DNA from: CAZLGO01 sp964559295 | GTDB lineage: Archaea; Methanobacteriota; Methanobacteria; Methanobacteriales; Methanobacteriaceae | Direction: 5' to 3' | DNA: 20,313 bases | Assembly: GCA_964559295.1 (NCBI GenBank) | Contig: CAZLGO010000028.1 | Location: 1 to 20,313, forward strand | In this document: in pieces, positions 14,801 through 20,313 of the stretch | Layout: each line of letters begins with the position of its first letter | Numbering within the stretch: the stretch's first letter is position 1 | The notes under the pieces: generated by a model | Database searches by the model: none | What the model was told of the DNA's origin: nothing | What the model saw: only the letters and a program-made list of their open reading frames with translations | Made by a program: the position numbers and the translations under genes

Positions 14801-16744
14801 GCAGCAAGCAGAGGATTAAACTACAATGCGTTAATTGAAAATCCAACCCTATACAATGATCAGCTGGAAATGTACGGCTGGCAGATTATAGAATCAATAA
14901 AAAATGAAGCAAAGAATTATATATCAGAATTAGCAAAGGGAAAAAACCCTGATGAGCTTACAAGCGAAAGCAATCTAATAGATGATCTGAAGGTATGCAA
15001 GGACACCATTTCAAAACTTGTAAAAAATGAAGAGTTAGAAAGCATCCTGAAGGCTCTCGATGGTAGATATGTAAAACCAGGACTTGCAGGAGACCCTGCA
15101 TACTATGACGAGACACTTCCGACAGGAAAAAACTTCTATTCAGGGGATCCAAGTAAGATGCCAACTAAAGCTGCGTGGGAGACTGGAAAACAGATCGCTG
15201 ATAAGCTCATCCAGGACTATTACATGAAAAATGGCAGATACCCAGACACAGTTGGGGTTGTGGTTTGGGGAACAGAGGTCTTAAGAACAAATGGTGTAAG
15301 TCTATCCACAATACTGGCTTTAATGGGAACAAAACCTGTGTGGAACAAATACAATAAAGTTATAGATGCTGAGCTTATCCCTCTCTCTGAGCTTGGAAGA
15401 CCAAGGATAGATGTGGTTGTAACAGTTGCAATGCACTATAAGGGATGGATAGATCTCATAAACAAAGCTGTGAAAAAAGCTGCAGAAGCAGATGAATCCC
15501 TTGGTGACAACTACGTTAAATCACATTATGCAGAACATGCTTCTCTAAACAGGGTTTTTGGACATCCTCCAAATGTCCTTGCAGGGACAGGGGTCTGTGA
15601 TCTTGTACCAAACACAGAAAAGTGGAATGCTCCTGAAGAACTTGCATCCGTCTATCTATCAAGAATGTCCAATGCTTATGGAGATACAATACAGAGGGAT
15701 GAGGATACCTTCAAGTATCTTTTGGGCAATTTGGATATAGCTACTCAACCAATTGACAGCACATGGAGGCTTCTTGATACAGATGACTACTACGATTGGC
15801 TCGGGGGGATGATATTAACCTCAAAGTCTCTTGGAGCAAATCCTGAAGGGATAGTTGCAGACATAAGAAATCCTAAAAAGGTGGTAACAAGGAGTATTCA
15901 GGATGAAGTTGAACTTGAGATAAGATCTCAACTTTTAAACCCGCTTTACATGAATTCTTTACTTCAGACACCAAGTGGATGGATCGAATATGCAAAGAGA
16001 TATGAAAACTTATTTGGAATGCATACAACAACAGGCTGCGTTTCGAACGAGATGTGGACACAGGTTTCCCAGAATCTTGCTGGATTAGAAATCTCCAAAA
16101 ACTATGAGGCCTTTGCAATGCAAAGTATGATAGGATGGATACTTGAAGCTGCAAGAAGAGGTATGTGGCAGCCATCCCCGGAACTTCTAAATGCCCTAAC
16201 AACAAAATACGTCGATACTACTGTAAAATATGGTGTTACTTGTTGTCATCACACCTGTGCCAATATCCTATTTAATCAATGGATCGTTCAGATGTCTTCT
16301 CTGAGTCCAATTAAATTGCAAGAGTTTTTAGATGTTTTAAAGGATGCAACAGGTAGAAGTGTTGTGGCACCCACAACATCAACACCAGGAGTTTCAGGAA
16401 TAACAGTGCCAACATCTCCAACACCAGAACAAACAACATCAACACCTACAACACCAGGAATATCACCAGGACAATCTTCAGCTCCAACAACATCAGCTCC
16501 AGGAGCATCAATAACACCAACACAATCAGGACAAGATGTATCAATTGCTGAAGTGCAAGAAGCAGGACAGAAACCATCAGAAGAAAAAGGAAAAAAAGTA
16601 TACGAAGTTACGAAAATAAGCAAACCAACTTCTTCGGCAGGTGGAGTGCCAATTTGGGCTCTTTTAGGAGTTATTCTTCTTACAGGCTTAGCTATCTTTG
16701 GATACTTTAAGGGAAGTATATTAGGATTTATACTAAGAAGATAG
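11897..16744 (+). CDS. Secreted, membrane-anchored CobN-like chelatase subunit
   Basis: This 1615-residue protein is related to CobN, the large subunit of cobaltochelatase, but is built for the cell surface. Residues 1 to about 24 form a signal peptide (ending SVAAED). An acidic Ser/Glu-rich stretch follows to ~165, then a carboxypeptidase-regulatory-like beta domain (~168-260, GVVLDYRTKSGISDATVTI). The CobN region spans ~265-1480. Its strongest block is VHVGTHGTLEWLPGRKLGLL (H799 and following) with YPYIVSNPGEG, and a late block TCCHHTCAN near 1449-1457. A Thr/Pro-rich linker (~1490-1555) leads to one membrane helix and FILRR at the end. The expected RxSGxFRD-type segment after GRPRIDVVV is replaced by TVAMHYKG. 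GGGGTGAT precedes the GTG. The metal and the substrate are unknown. Confidence 0.88.
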   Translation: MKLQVILLAFTFFVALTFCVSVAAEDTSNGGDPGGTAADSSAISADKSAVSETLYSNAGSRHALPTNSDSNTESVQEDAATLVTEASDTYYKTESSLLEEETQDFESESGITEEENDKYIPETPQENLEFENPKEDTQANEDVNVDQTEKEILSSDFNVPTIDSITDPIISGVVLDYRTKSGISDATVTIESEGNLLANTTTKEDGSYSIGFISDDILFKITATVPGYVPSTKEVTVSSNPNDPTDPNLYGTAVFQLGKVGIPQITIISGSTDKVAEVLELENPLVYAPLDYNNANNDKIASSKFIMLEMLSDISKYKAAVDEAKANGAKVAQFSCVGEDMTNIDVKTQTYVASYWKLGGSENIKNMINYVQKELLGEDKTYKTPSITIESSPCGIYHPEKTFIAIPDENQVSEWINSNPGFDYYGSPLWLSDYAGWAQNQLHSLVSEYEAWYSYKAPWIGIITYSPGPVVDAMICEIESCGEGAIALFSGGGKPPATELLKSAKEKIGATISLWSFYLKYPLPEEGIKTLSEVDVETIKAVTLYGQSMEEYQDNFYGPQFEWVWQVVTPEIEGIFSPVLVSAKSKDKMRDVPIEEGIKKTVDLAIKWSILKEKENHDKKIALILYNYPPGKADIGASYLNVFQSVHDLLVKLKENEYNLPDSIPSPEELYNIISEGGNKGIWAQPLLEKYVGEHGEILEENGQLVDLDKYLSWFDALPDDLKKQVIEKWGDPPGNIMVCDNKIVIPGITLGNIFLTLQPSRGWEDVSNYHDPYLPPHHQYIAFYNWLENEFGADAMVHVGTHGTLEWLPGRKLGLLSDDWPFILNTLPNIYPYIVSNPGEGLVAKYRANALIISHMTPAMVQSGLYGDLANLESLINQYEDAERLGAAQLIPNLEKSVTEVAEKLGYAREDLEFGEWIDQIHDSLLEIKNDWIPFGLHTLGEGLTGDSLVEETLTIASSRTNLLEDIAASRGLNYNALIENPTLYNDQLEMYGWQIIESIKNEAKNYISELAKGKNPDELTSESNLIDDLKVCKDTISKLVKNEELESILKALDGRYVKPGLAGDPAYYDETLPTGKNFYSGDPSKMPTKAAWETGKQIADKLIQDYYMKNGRYPDTVGVVVWGTEVLRTNGVSLSTILALMGTKPVWNKYNKVIDAELIPLSELGRPRIDVVVTVAMHYKGWIDLINKAVKKAAEADESLGDNYVKSHYAEHASLNRVFGHPPNVLAGTGVCDLVPNTEKWNAPEELASVYLSRMSNAYGDTIQRDEDTFKYLLGNLDIATQPIDSTWRLLDTDDYYDWLGGMILTSKSLGANPEGIVADIRNPKKVVTRSIQDEVELEIRSQLLNPLYMNSLLQTPSGWIEYAKRYENLFGMHTTTGCVSNEMWTQVSQNLAGLEISKNYEAFAMQSMIGWILEAARRGMWQPSPELLNALTTKYVDTTVKYGVTCCHHTCANILFNQWIVQMSSLSPIKLQEFLDVLKDATGRSVVAPTTSTPGVSGITVPTSPTPEQTTSTPTTPGISPGQSSAPTTSAPGASITPTQSGQDVSIAEVQEAGQKPSEEKGKKVYEVTKISKPTSSAGGVPIWALLGVILLTGLAIFGYFKGSILGFILRR

Positions 16745-16766
16745 CTCCTCTTTTTTTATTTTTAAT
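16745..16766 (+). terminator. T-rich terminator after the cobN-like gene
   Basis: CTCCTCTTTTTTTATTTTTA follows the stop codon directly, with no stem required. Oligo-T runs like this are the usual archaeal termination signal. Confidence 0.5.
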
Positions 16767-16790
16767 AAAATTTTCGTCCTGTTTGGATCA

Positions 16791-16806
16791 AAAATAATAT
16801 ATATAC
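16791..16806 (+). promoter_or_regulatory. TATA box of the lipoprotein gene
   Basis: AATAATATATATACTA lies about 45 nt before the TTG start. It predicts a start near 16825 and a short leader containing the GGAG ribosome binding site. Confidence 0.6.
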
Positions 16807-16846
16807 TAAAAACCAAAGCAATCCAAAGATCAAAGGAGTTGGTAAC

Positions 16847-17650
16847 TTGAAAAAATATGTGCTTGTAATAATGACTCTTTTAGGTTTTGTTATATTTGCA
16901 TCGGGGTGTATAAGTGAAGAAAAACAAGAGATCACAAAACAATACAAACTTCTTGATTCACAGATGGCTGGTATAAATTATGTAAATTTTAATTTTACGT
17001 CGAATGCTGGTGGATTCGGTGTCTCATTCCAAAATAAAAGTGATTTAATCTACGATATAACCTTCGAAAGGGATAAAAATTCAAAAGAACCTTCAATAAC
17101 CTATAATAAAAAGGGAGATGTACTTAATGTCAACATAGTGCTTGATAGCGGTTCTGCAAATGTGATACTTGGAAACAGATGCACCTACAACGGAACATTC
17201 GATACTAAAGCTGGGGGCTTTTCGCTGATGCTTGCAAACGATTCCAAAGTGGATGTATTCAACACCACGATCAAATACGCTGGCGGAGGTATGGTGAATA
17301 TCGCTGATACTAGCTTTAATCACCTTGATATGAATGTGAACACCGGAGGATTTATGATTCAGAGTGATAAACTTGGTATTAAAAAAGACGGCAGCATCTC
17401 AACTGGAGTTGAGATAGGTGGTGTCACCGTACAGCTTAAACCAGTGGATAAAATTGGAATTAAAATAAAAGGCACTGTTGATCTGGGTGGAATAGCCATT
17501 GAACCTACGGGTTTTGAGGTTATAAAAAACAATACAACTTTCTTGGATGCGCAGACAAAAAATTACAATAAAAAAGCAGTTAAATTGCAAATAGAAAGTA
17601 CGGTTGGTCTTGGTGGAATAAACATGAACATGATGCCTATCTTCTCTTGA
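16847..17650 (+). CDS. Lipoprotein with repeated Gly-Gly beta-strand units
   Basis: This is a 267-residue exported protein of unknown function. Residues 1-20 are a lipoprotein signal ending FASGC, so C21 is the likely anchored residue. The body consists of short beta-strand units each introduced by a glycine pair: AGGFGVSF, AGGFSLML, AGGGMVNI, TGGFMIQS, IGGVTVQL, LGGIAIEP and LGGINMNM. Regular spacing of this kind suggests a beta-sheet stack or solenoid like the 'toast-rack'/DUF4097 envelope proteins, but that is inference. The TTG start is supported by an upstream GGAG and a TATA box, and no ATG lies before the signal peptide. It follows the cobN-like gene but has its own promoter. Its last 14 nt overlap the convergent small GerW-like gene. 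Confidence 0.8.
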   Translation: MKKYVLVIMTLLGFVIFASGCISEEKQEITKQYKLLDSQMAGINYVNFNFTSNAGGFGVSFQNKSDLIYDITFERDKNSKEPSITYNKKGDVLNVNIVLDSGSANVILGNRCTYNGTFDTKAGGFSLMLANDSKVDVFNTTIKYAGGGMVNIADTSFNHLDMNVNTGGFMIQSDKLGIKKDGSISTGVEIGGVTVQLKPVDKIGIKIKGTVDLGGIAIEPTGFEVIKNNTTFLDAQTKNYNKKAVKLQIESTVGLGGINMNMMPIFS

Positions 17651-17876
17651 GGAAATCCAGAAGTTGCCTCTGATCAATATCCTCGTCCGTCAACAGAATA
17701 ACATATTCCTTCGTCGGTTCTTCTATCACTATTGCCAGCGGAAAGATCCATGCTCCAATGAAATCCTTCTTTTTTCTTTTTAAAGTTGAAATTTGAATTA
17801 TAGGATAGAGGGTTCTATCATCAATTTTAAGAGCTTTTCCGACCACTGTATCTGTTTTTAGTATTATTTCATCCAC
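17637..17876 (-). CDS. Small GerW/YtfJ-like protein
   Basis: This 79-residue protein is the third gene of the gerW - DUF2953 unit. It reads DTVVGKALKIDDRTLYPIIQ, then a short basic loop KRKKKD, then FPLAIVIEEPTKEYVILLTD. This is the same order of elements as GerW (VIGE-I---D--LIPV, loop, EPIAMVVVF, VLPL), but the glycine-rich loop is reduced to a few lysines. I infer a diverged, loop-less relative of its neighbour. The GTG start overlaps the DUF2953 stop by 8 nt, with GAGGGGTGG acting as ribosome binding site, so translation is coupled. The 3' end overlaps the lipoprotein gene by 14 nt tail-to-tail. Confidence 0.75.
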   Translation of the reverse strand: MDEIILKTDTVVGKALKIDDRTLYPIIQISTLKRKKKDFIGAWIFPLAIVIEEPTKEYVILLTDEDIDQRQLLDFLKRR

Positions 17877-18444
17877 CCCTCATTTCTTTGAATAATGATC
17901 TTACAGGTTTTTTAGTAAAAGCTTTTATAAAGGATGCGGCAATCCAAAAAAGCCTAAATTTCAATTTGACTATCATAGAACCATCCAATCGCTCTTCTTT
18001 GAAATCTGGTTTTATAGATAGATGCGCATTAGGGATGACATTCACTACAGATGCCAAAGACCAAAAATAGCCACTTACAACTGCTGTATCCACTGGACTA
18101 TTTAATCCAATGATAAAATCGAAAGAAAATTTCTCTATTGAAATAGATTTTAAGAATGCGTTCCATATGCGGGTAAGATACGGTAGGGATTCCCACAAAA
18201 GAGAAATTATTCTCAAGATCCGCTCCCGATCAAACGGTTTTTTCTTCTTTTTTTCTTTCTTCTTTTTTTTTGGGGGTATTTTTTTATGGAATAATTTTAT
18301 TTTCATCAAACGTATTTTAAAGTCTCCGTGAATTACAGAACCCTTCTTAGAAAAACAAAAAGACATTTGAAAAGGAACCACCAAAAGACCTATTATGATC
18401 AACAAAAAAATAAGGAGGATGGTGGTCACTACGATATAGATCAA
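17869..18444 (-). CDS. DUF2953 family membrane protein (YtfI-like)
   Basis: This 191-residue protein has one N-terminal membrane helix (about 3-26), a lysine-rich stretch (about 54-70, almost all K and P), and a C-terminal domain with FIIGLNSPVDTAVVSGYFWS. That glycine/TA pattern is typical of DUF2953. The function is unknown. In Bacillus the DUF2953 protein YtfI is encoded next to the GerW protein YtfJ, and the same pairing is seen here. The TTG at 18444 is the most upstream start in frame; internal GTG codons a few residues on are alternatives. Long T-runs on the plus strand (18230-18280) encode the lysines and are prone to sequencing or replication slippage. Confidence 0.8.
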   Translation of the reverse strand: MIYIVVTTILLIFLLIIIGLLVVPFQMSFCFSKKGSVIHGDFKIRLMKIKLFHKKIPPKKKKKEKKKKKPFDRERILRIISLLWESLPYLTRIWNAFLKSISIEKFSFDFIIGLNSPVDTAVVSGYFWSLASVVNVIPNAHLSIKPDFKEERLDGSMIVKLKFRLFWIAASFIKAFTKKPVRSLFKEMRGG

Positions 18445-18482
18445 GTATGATCCACTCTTTAAAGATCTTATCTACTATTTAT

Positions 18483-18881
18483 CTACTTTTTTTCCTCTTT
18501 CTTCTTTTCCTTTTTTTTCTTCTTTTTTTCTTTGACAATTTCCATTAAAACTGATCCTACTTCACCTATGGTTCTAGCTATGGGTCCTGGTGAAGTGAGA
18601 GGCAATACTTTAACACCATCTGGACCAGTTACTCCTTTAAATACAACTACCATGGCTATAGGTTCTATGCCTGCGCCACCGCCGGCAGCGCTACCTTTTC
18701 CTCCTCCTCGATCTCCAGGGCCTTTACCTTCACCCATTCCTGCTCCAAATCCCATACCCATCTTTGTGACAGGAATGAGCATTTTATCTTCTGCTTCGAT
18801 TATTTCGCCTATCACATTCTCAATTGCCAGAACTTTTAAGAGTTCCTCAACAGTGGTTTTTATTGGATCATCGATTTCCAT
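18483..18881 (-). CDS. GerW/YtfJ family protein
   Basis: This 132-residue protein belongs to the family of the Bacillus sporulation protein YtfJ (GerW), which also occurs in non-sporulating organisms; its biochemical role is unsettled. The order is an N-terminal helix with TVEELLKVLAIENVIGEIIE, the strand KMLIPVTKMGMGFGAGMGEG, a long glycine-rich loop (about 41-72), EPIAMVVVFKG and VKVLPLTS. The C-terminus is a run of lysine and glutamate only (about 118-132), unusual for the family and similar in composition to the lysine stretch in the next gene. GGAGGGATC precedes the ATG, and a TATA box lies at 18923-18934. It heads a three-gene unit. Confidence 0.9.
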   Translation of the reverse strand: MEIDDPIKTTVEELLKVLAIENVIGEIIEAEDKMLIPVTKMGMGFGAGMGEGKGPGDRGGGKGSAAGGGAGIEPIAMVVVFKGVTGPDGVKVLPLTSPGPIARTIGEVGSVLMEIVKEKKKKKKEKKKEEKK

Positions 18882-18922
18882 TAGATCCCTCCAGAATATC
18901 TTACGTCTATGATATGATTTTG

Positions 18923-18934
18923 ATTATATAAATA
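18923..18934 (-). promoter_or_regulatory. TATA box of the gerW unit
   Basis: TATTTATATAAT on the minus strand lies 42-53 nt before the gerW ATG. It predicts a start near 18903 and a short leader carrying GGAGGG. Confidence 0.6.
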
Positions 18935-19111
18935 ACCTTAGTATTCATGAATAAAAAATGATAGGATGATCGTTTAAACACCGACAACTGAAGATTTAAA
19001 CATTTCCTTTTTTCTAGTTCTAATATAATAAACCTCTTGCGTAATTATAACCTAACTACACTTCTCCTTGAAAATCCTCAACTTCTATCTATTTAAGGAT
19101 ACGCACAGGAA

Positions 19112-19154
19112 TTGCAAATCTCTGATTTGCAAACTCGCAACGAATAGTTGCGAG
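19112..19154. repeat. Two adjacent perfect hairpins beside the transposase remnant
   Basis: The first hairpin has arms TTGCAAATC and GATTTGCAA around TCT. One base later the second has arms CTCGCAAC and GTTGCGAG around GAATA. GAATT just before and AATTC just after are complementary and could close an outer stem. The element lies directly behind the transposase C-terminus and may be an insertion-sequence end or a separate structured element. Confidence 0.7.
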
Positions 19155-19405
19155 AATTCATTATTCTAAAGTTCACAAACCCTCCTACAATGGAAGTCAT
19201 GGTATCGTATCTTTCATGTCTGTTTCTGAACTTTGAACCAAAGATCTCATATTTCTTCATCCTACAGACAGAATGTTCTGCAGTGACTCTCCTTTTCCTT
19301 AAATTCCTGTTATCTTTAGGAGTATTTTAACCTCCATTTCTGCAAAATCCTTCACTATTCCAAGGTATCCTAAATCGACATAGGTCTTAACATCCTCTGG
19401 TATTG
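19150..19405 (-). pseudogene. DDE transposase remnant (IS5/Tnp4-like), frameshifted
   Basis: This is the C-terminal third of a transposase. The upstream piece reads PEDVKTYVDLGYLGIVKD. After a one-base frame change near 19325 it continues PKDNRNLRKRRVTAEHSVCR, then MKKYEIFGSKFRNRHERYD and TSIVGGFVNFRIM. The YxDxGYxG block and the R-VTxEH-x-CRxKK block carry the last catalytic glutamate of DDE enzymes related to Pfam DDE_Tnp_4. The N-terminal two thirds, with the first two catalytic aspartate regions, are missing. The upstream edge near 19405 meets an unrelated plus-strand coding fragment. Neither terminal inverted repeats nor target duplications could be defined. Confidence 0.72.
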
Positions 19406-19411
19406 AGGGTG

Positions 19412-19566
19412 GTTGCTGGAGCTGCATTAGCAATTGACCTGATTGTAGTTCCTATACATCATTCAAAAGCAGATGCTAAAGAATTCAAAGAAAAGGTAGA
19501 AGCAAAGTCAGATATCAAGGTTTGTGGTTGCAATAGGTGAAGTTTATCATTTAAATGAAAAATCCA
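19412..19566 (+). pseudogene. Broken coding fragment of unidentified protein
   Basis: A plus-strand frame reads AGAALAIDLIVVPIHHSKAD, then AKEFKEKVEAKSDIKV. After a frame change near 19518 it continues VVAIGEVYHLNEKSI. The composition and strand/helix alternation look like a real alpha/beta protein, and the two pieces join sensibly across one frameshift. There is no start codon or ribosome binding site at the left, where it abuts the transposase remnant, so it appears to be a gene end cut off by rearrangement. I do not recognise the family. It runs up to the convergent leuB-like gene. Confidence 0.45.
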
Positions 19567-20313
19567 TCAACTTTCCAACTTCCTTCTAACCTCAGAAGCC
19601 ATCTCCATTGTGGAAGAGCTACCACCAAGATCAGGTGTTACAACCTTACCTTCAGCTAAAACCTCTGTCAGTGCAGATTCAAGTCTTTTCGCCTCTTCGT
19701 GCTCTTCAAGATACTCGAGCATCATGCATGCTGATAGTATCATGGCAGAGGGGTTTGCTATCCCCTTCCCAGCAAGACGGGGTGCTGAACCATGAACAGG
19801 CTCAAAAAGCCCATGTTTCTCTCCAATGTTTGCAGAAGGGATAAGACCAAGCCCTCCAACAAGACCTGCACCCTCATCAGATAATATATCACCAAAAAGA
19901 TTTGTTGTTACAACAACATCAAACTCATGGGGCTTTGTTAAAAAAAACATGGCTGTTGCATCTACGTACTTGTCCTCTGATTCTATATCTGGATATTCCT
20001 TTGCAATCTCATAGAAAGTGTCCCTGAAGAGTCCACATGTTTTCTTCAGAACGTTTGCCTTGTGAACCGCTGTAACTTTGCTTCTTTTTGTTTTTTTTGC
20101 ATACTCGAAAGCGAATCTGCATATTCTTTCACATGCTTTTTTTGTTATAACCCGCAGGGCTGTTGCACCTTCCTTTGTGTACTCCTCAATACCCTTGTAA
20201 AGCCCTTCGGTGTTCTCCCTCACTATAACAAAGTCAAGATCATCAAATAGGCATTTTGTTCCCTTGTATGATTTTACAGGTCGAAGATTTGCATAGAGAT
20301 CCAGTTCTTGTCT
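19567..20313 (-). CDS. leuB: Isopropylmalate-type dehydrogenase (LeuB or AksF), 5' end outside the window
   Basis: This NAD-dependent beta-decarboxylating dehydrogenase is incomplete: about 248 codons lie in the window and the frame runs off its right edge. Visible family motifs are YANLRPVKSYKG, DFVIVRENTEGLYKG, the catalytic lysine region VTAVHKANVLK, TTNLFGDILSDEGAGLVGG and the nucleotide-binding EPVHGSAPRLAGKGIANPSA. An internal ATG at 20223 is not the start, because RPVKSYKG and RENTEG lie across or before it. The NTEGLYKG and YANLRPVK wording recalls methanogen 3-isopropylmalate dehydrogenase (leucine pathway) more than homoisocitrate dehydrogenase AksF (2-oxosuberate for coenzyme B). 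The two are paralogs and the missing N-terminus would help decide. Confidence 0.88.
   Translation of the reverse strand, partial: RQELDLYANLRPVKSYKGTKCLFDDLDFVIVRENTEGLYKGIEEYTKEGATALRVITKKACERICRFAFEYAKKTKRSKVTAVHKANVLKKTCGLFRDTFYEIAKEYPDIESEDKYVDATAMFFLTKPHEFDVVVTTNLFGDILSDEGAGLVGGLGLIPSANIGEKHGLFEPVHGSAPRLAGKGIANPSAMILSACMMLEYLEEHEEAKRLESALTEVLAEGKVVTPDLGGSSSTMEMASEVRRKLES

Noticed and set aside
16288..16623. 111-codon minus-strand frame inside the cobN-like gene
   Set aside because: It is the antisense of the Thr/Pro-rich linker, whose biased codons keep the opposite strand open.
18532..18912. 126-codon plus-strand frame over gerW
   Set aside because: It is the complement of the glycine-rich loop (read as proline/alanine/serine). 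gerW itself has a promoter, a ribosome binding site and a family match.

Overview
The window looks like a chromosomal segment of a low-G+C methanogenic archaeon of the order Methanobacteriales. The clearest marker is a free-standing 225-residue C-terminal piece of a family B DNA polymerase (PolB2). This split polymerase is known from Methanothermobacter and its relatives. An archaeal/eukaryotic-type ribosomal protein S8e, GGTGAT-type ribosome binding sites, TATA-box promoters and abundant TTG/GTG starts agree with this. The genus is not determined.

Layout. (1) 316-2721, minus: an RDD membrane protein, the cobalamin/sirohydrochlorin-branch methylmutase CbiC and the tetrapyrrole precursor enzyme HemL form a likely operon. 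(2) 2885-3895, minus: hypE, divergent from a plus-strand unit rps8e - polB2 - HAD hydrolase (4013-5848), with a self-complementary TATA box between them. (3) 6019-7861, plus: an AAA+ ATPase with a winged-helix-like N-terminus, followed 10 nt later by a SemiSWEET transporter. (4) 8249-8950, minus: a secreted protein with two DnaJ-type CxxCxGxG motifs and three tandem repeats. (5) 9040-11746, minus: an iron operon feoA - feoB - a 37-aa CxxCxxC microprotein - a DtxR/IdeR-type repressor, tailing into a decayed exonuclease III (xthA) remnant. A DtxR-like palindrome lies at the feoA promoter. (6) 11897-16744, plus: a 1615-aa secreted, membrane-anchored CobN-like chelatase subunit divergent from feoA, followed by a lipoprotein gene. 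(7) 17637-18881, minus: gerW (YtfJ-like), a DUF2953 protein and a small GerW-like gene, a set recalling the Bacillus ytfJ-ytfI pair. (8) 19112-19566: a scar with two adjacent perfect hairpins, a frameshifted DDE transposase remnant and a broken unidentified coding fragment. (9) 19567 to the window end, minus: an isopropylmalate-type dehydrogenase (LeuB or AksF), 5' end outside the window.

How it fits together: much of the window concerns metals and tetrapyrroles (hemL, cbiC, cobN-like, feoAB with its regulator, hypE). The rest is information processing (S8e, PolB2), small transporters and envelope proteins. Three intergenic gaps in the first 6 kb share a hairpin-bearing repeat with a GGTTGATCAAAA core. 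The most unusual items are the Cys-rich microprotein inside the feo operon, the extracytoplasmic CobN-like protein, and the archaeal GerW/DUF2953 cluster.
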